Of a stretch of DNA of 49,730 nt, positions 48,282 through 49,730 are shown piece by piece (positions within the stretch are counted from its first letter, which is position 1; each line of letters begins with the position of its first letter). The notes beneath the pieces are model-generated. The model worked only from the letters and a program-made list of their open reading frames with translations. It ran no database searches and was not told the origin of the DNA. This stretch comes from Ceraceosorus guamensis (lineage: Eukaryota > Basidiomycota > Exobasidiomycetes > Ceraceosorales > Ceraceosoraceae), in contig NW_020290101.1 in NCBI RefSeq assembly GCF_003144195.1, forward strand, positions 1 to 49,730, given 5' to 3'. The translations under genes and the position numbers were made by a program.

Positions 48282-49730
48282 TCAGTCCACTTGCATCGTG
48301 TCCGACAGCAGCAGCGTATGTGCTCCCAAATCCTCGACGCCATGCTGCGCTTTTGCAGGGTCCATGCCTGCCGGATTCCCTTGCCTCTCTGCGCTCGATA
48401 GGTCTTGTGGTCGTTCTTGCTGATGCTTCGACGATTCATGCAGCTCATCGCCCCTGTCCAATTCGAAGGAGAGCCCAAGGGTTTGAATCTCTCTCCGCAT
48501 CTCTTGACAGCGTCTTGCATGAGCAAAGCAGGTAGATGGGTATGGGCAAAAGGAGACGAGCCGGAAGAGGTGTGAAAGGGTGAGCTGATGCGATGTGATG
48601 TGGTTGGACCAATGCGCCTCGACGAGACAGCCTCTGGTCCTCTTGAAAGACTGATGAGGATGTGCCGCGCCTACAAGACCGTTTCGACTCACAAAGCGAG
48701 CAAACGCGTTTGTTCTTTTCTTCGATCAATCTGATCCCGCATGAGCTTTTTGAGATCTTTACGAGCCTTTCGCGGCGAGGAGGGAAGGAAAGTGGAGACG
48801 TTTCCGCGCGGAAAGTGACGCGACGCAATGTTTCACAAAGAAGGTCGATGTCAAACTTAGCAATTTGCCGAGCCGCATCGCGTCGGAGCGAACAAGAAAT
48901 GCCTCACCTGTCTAGGCCTGATCTCGTTGATGAGGTGTTGCATATTGATGCAGATGCTCCGCAAATGTTCCCACTGATCTAAAGCTGTATACCTCTCCAC
49001 CGCTTGTAGCTGCTGCTGCTGCTGCTGCATCGCGTGTTGTGCTCCTTGCATCCCCACCCCTGCTCCTCCATCAACCCCACCATCAAGTCCCCCATTTCCG
49101 ACGTTTTGCCAAACTGTGTAATCGGCCGGCGGGTGAGTGAGGGTATCGACGAGCTGTAGTTGCGTCATCAAAAAGCTTCGAAGGAGAGTCTGAAGCGCTG
49201 CTTGATAGTCTATTCGGACGGGGAAAGAAGAATCAGAAAAAGAGTGAGATTGGGAGAGCAAGCGTGCGTCAAATCACTGCGGTACTGGTCGGATGCCACC
49301 TCCGTTCCCAGCCCATTACACCACTGCGTGCGACACCGCCATTCCGCCGCAAAGCTTGAAAACAACAATGCGACTCGGGCACGCGATTGCGATTGCGATG
49401 CACCCTCCAGATCTTCGCCCCTGCCGGATTTTTTAATCACCCTCAAGACGCACCTACTGGTTCGACGTACAGCTTGGGCACGCCCGTGCCTTCCAAGGTG
49501 GGTTTAGCAGGCTGGATCTGCAACGTGCAAGCAGGTGCAAAGTTGCAAAGCGGTCAGCATGCACGTGCGACGGTGCAATTGTGCACTCTGCGAAATAGCA
49601 ACAAAATACAGCGGACCAGTAGGGTTCGTGTGCATGAAAGTAGGGCTTGAGCGAAGCTGAGCCTCGATCGTCATCTGAACAATCGAGACAAAGTCGTTGC
49701 GCCGTACCTCCACCGGGTACTCTTGGACGC
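48282..49730 (-). CDS. MED7: Mediator subunit MED7, 5' end outside the window
   Basis: Partial, running off the right edge. Predicted exons: 49708-49730 (edge piece), 49454-49517, 48908-49209, 48693-48766, 48282-48513. The joined protein reads QEYPVE-IQPAKPTLEGTGVPKLYVEPVDYQAAL, then LLRSFLMTQLQLVDTLTHPP, a Gly/Gln-rich insert, LRSICINMQHLINEIRPRQ and ARKDLKKLMRDQIDRRKEQ, all in MED7 order; the INxxHLINExRPxQAR block is the family signature. MED7 pairs with MED21 to form the Mediator hinge. The 23-nt edge exon and the two acceptors GCGAAAG and ATGCAAG are the least certain. The Gly/Gln insert between helices and the ~75-residue C-terminal extension ending DTMQVD are unusual. Confidence 0.85.

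Overview
The window looks like a gene-dense chromosome segment of a basidiomycete fungus. I lean towards Ustilaginomycotina (smut and relatives). Reasons: GC-rich genome; most genes carry short introns with strong GTGAG donors and C/T-AG acceptors; the gene set is purely eukaryotic and fungal (Cbk1/Ukc1-type NDR kinase, PalI/Rim9, CLU1, Pex14, MED7, a long unspecific peroxygenase). Recurrent intergenic AATCACGAAT/ATTCGTGATT motifs resemble, from memory, those of Ustilago intergenic DNA. The assignment to a class is inference. I found no tRNA, rRNA, CRISPR or recognisable transposon.

Layout, left to right. 0.4-4.6 kb (-): tricalbin/Mug190-like SMP-C2 protein. 6.1-7.7 kb (-): secreted heme-thiolate peroxygenase with 8-nt and 11-nt microexons. 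7.8-10.1 kb: no recognised gene, but exon-like pieces on the minus strand. 10.2-12.8 kb (-): Cbk1/NDR kinase. 14.6-15.4 kb (+): divergent acyl-CoA-binding protein. 17.2-20.5 kb (+): CDC14 phosphatase. 21.3-23.0 kb (-): PalI/Rim9 membrane protein with a 54-base poly-C tract in an intron. 25.8-28.0 kb (-): SEC63. 28.7-29.6 kb (+): complex I NDUFA11-like subunit, head-to-head with SEC63. 30.9-35.4 kb (+): CLU1/TIF31. 36.1-37.3 kb (+): TesB-like acyl-CoA thioesterase. 40.4-42.0 kb (+): delta-12-type fatty acid desaturase. 43.3-45.2 kb (+): intracellular GH13 alpha-amylase. 45.9-48.0 kb (+): PEX14. 48.3-49.7 kb (-): MED7, running off the right edge.

There is no operon-like system. Several genes touch lipid, organelle-contact or peroxisome biology (tricalbin, ACBP, thioesterase, desaturase, PEX14, CLU1, SEC63), and two are mitotic-exit/morphogenesis regulators (Cbk1, CDC14). 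I see this as loose neighbourhood rather than a proven cluster. Exon models were built by hand from reading-frame continuity and family motifs, so exact splice sites are predictions.

The most unusual signals are three. First, a family of short, near-palindromic AATCACGAAT/ACTCGTGACT motifs sits in most intergenic gaps. Second, long C-homopolymers (54, 23, 21 and, as G, 13 bases) recur; two lie inside introns as G in the sense strand just after the donor. Third, the peroxygenase gene uses two microexons.
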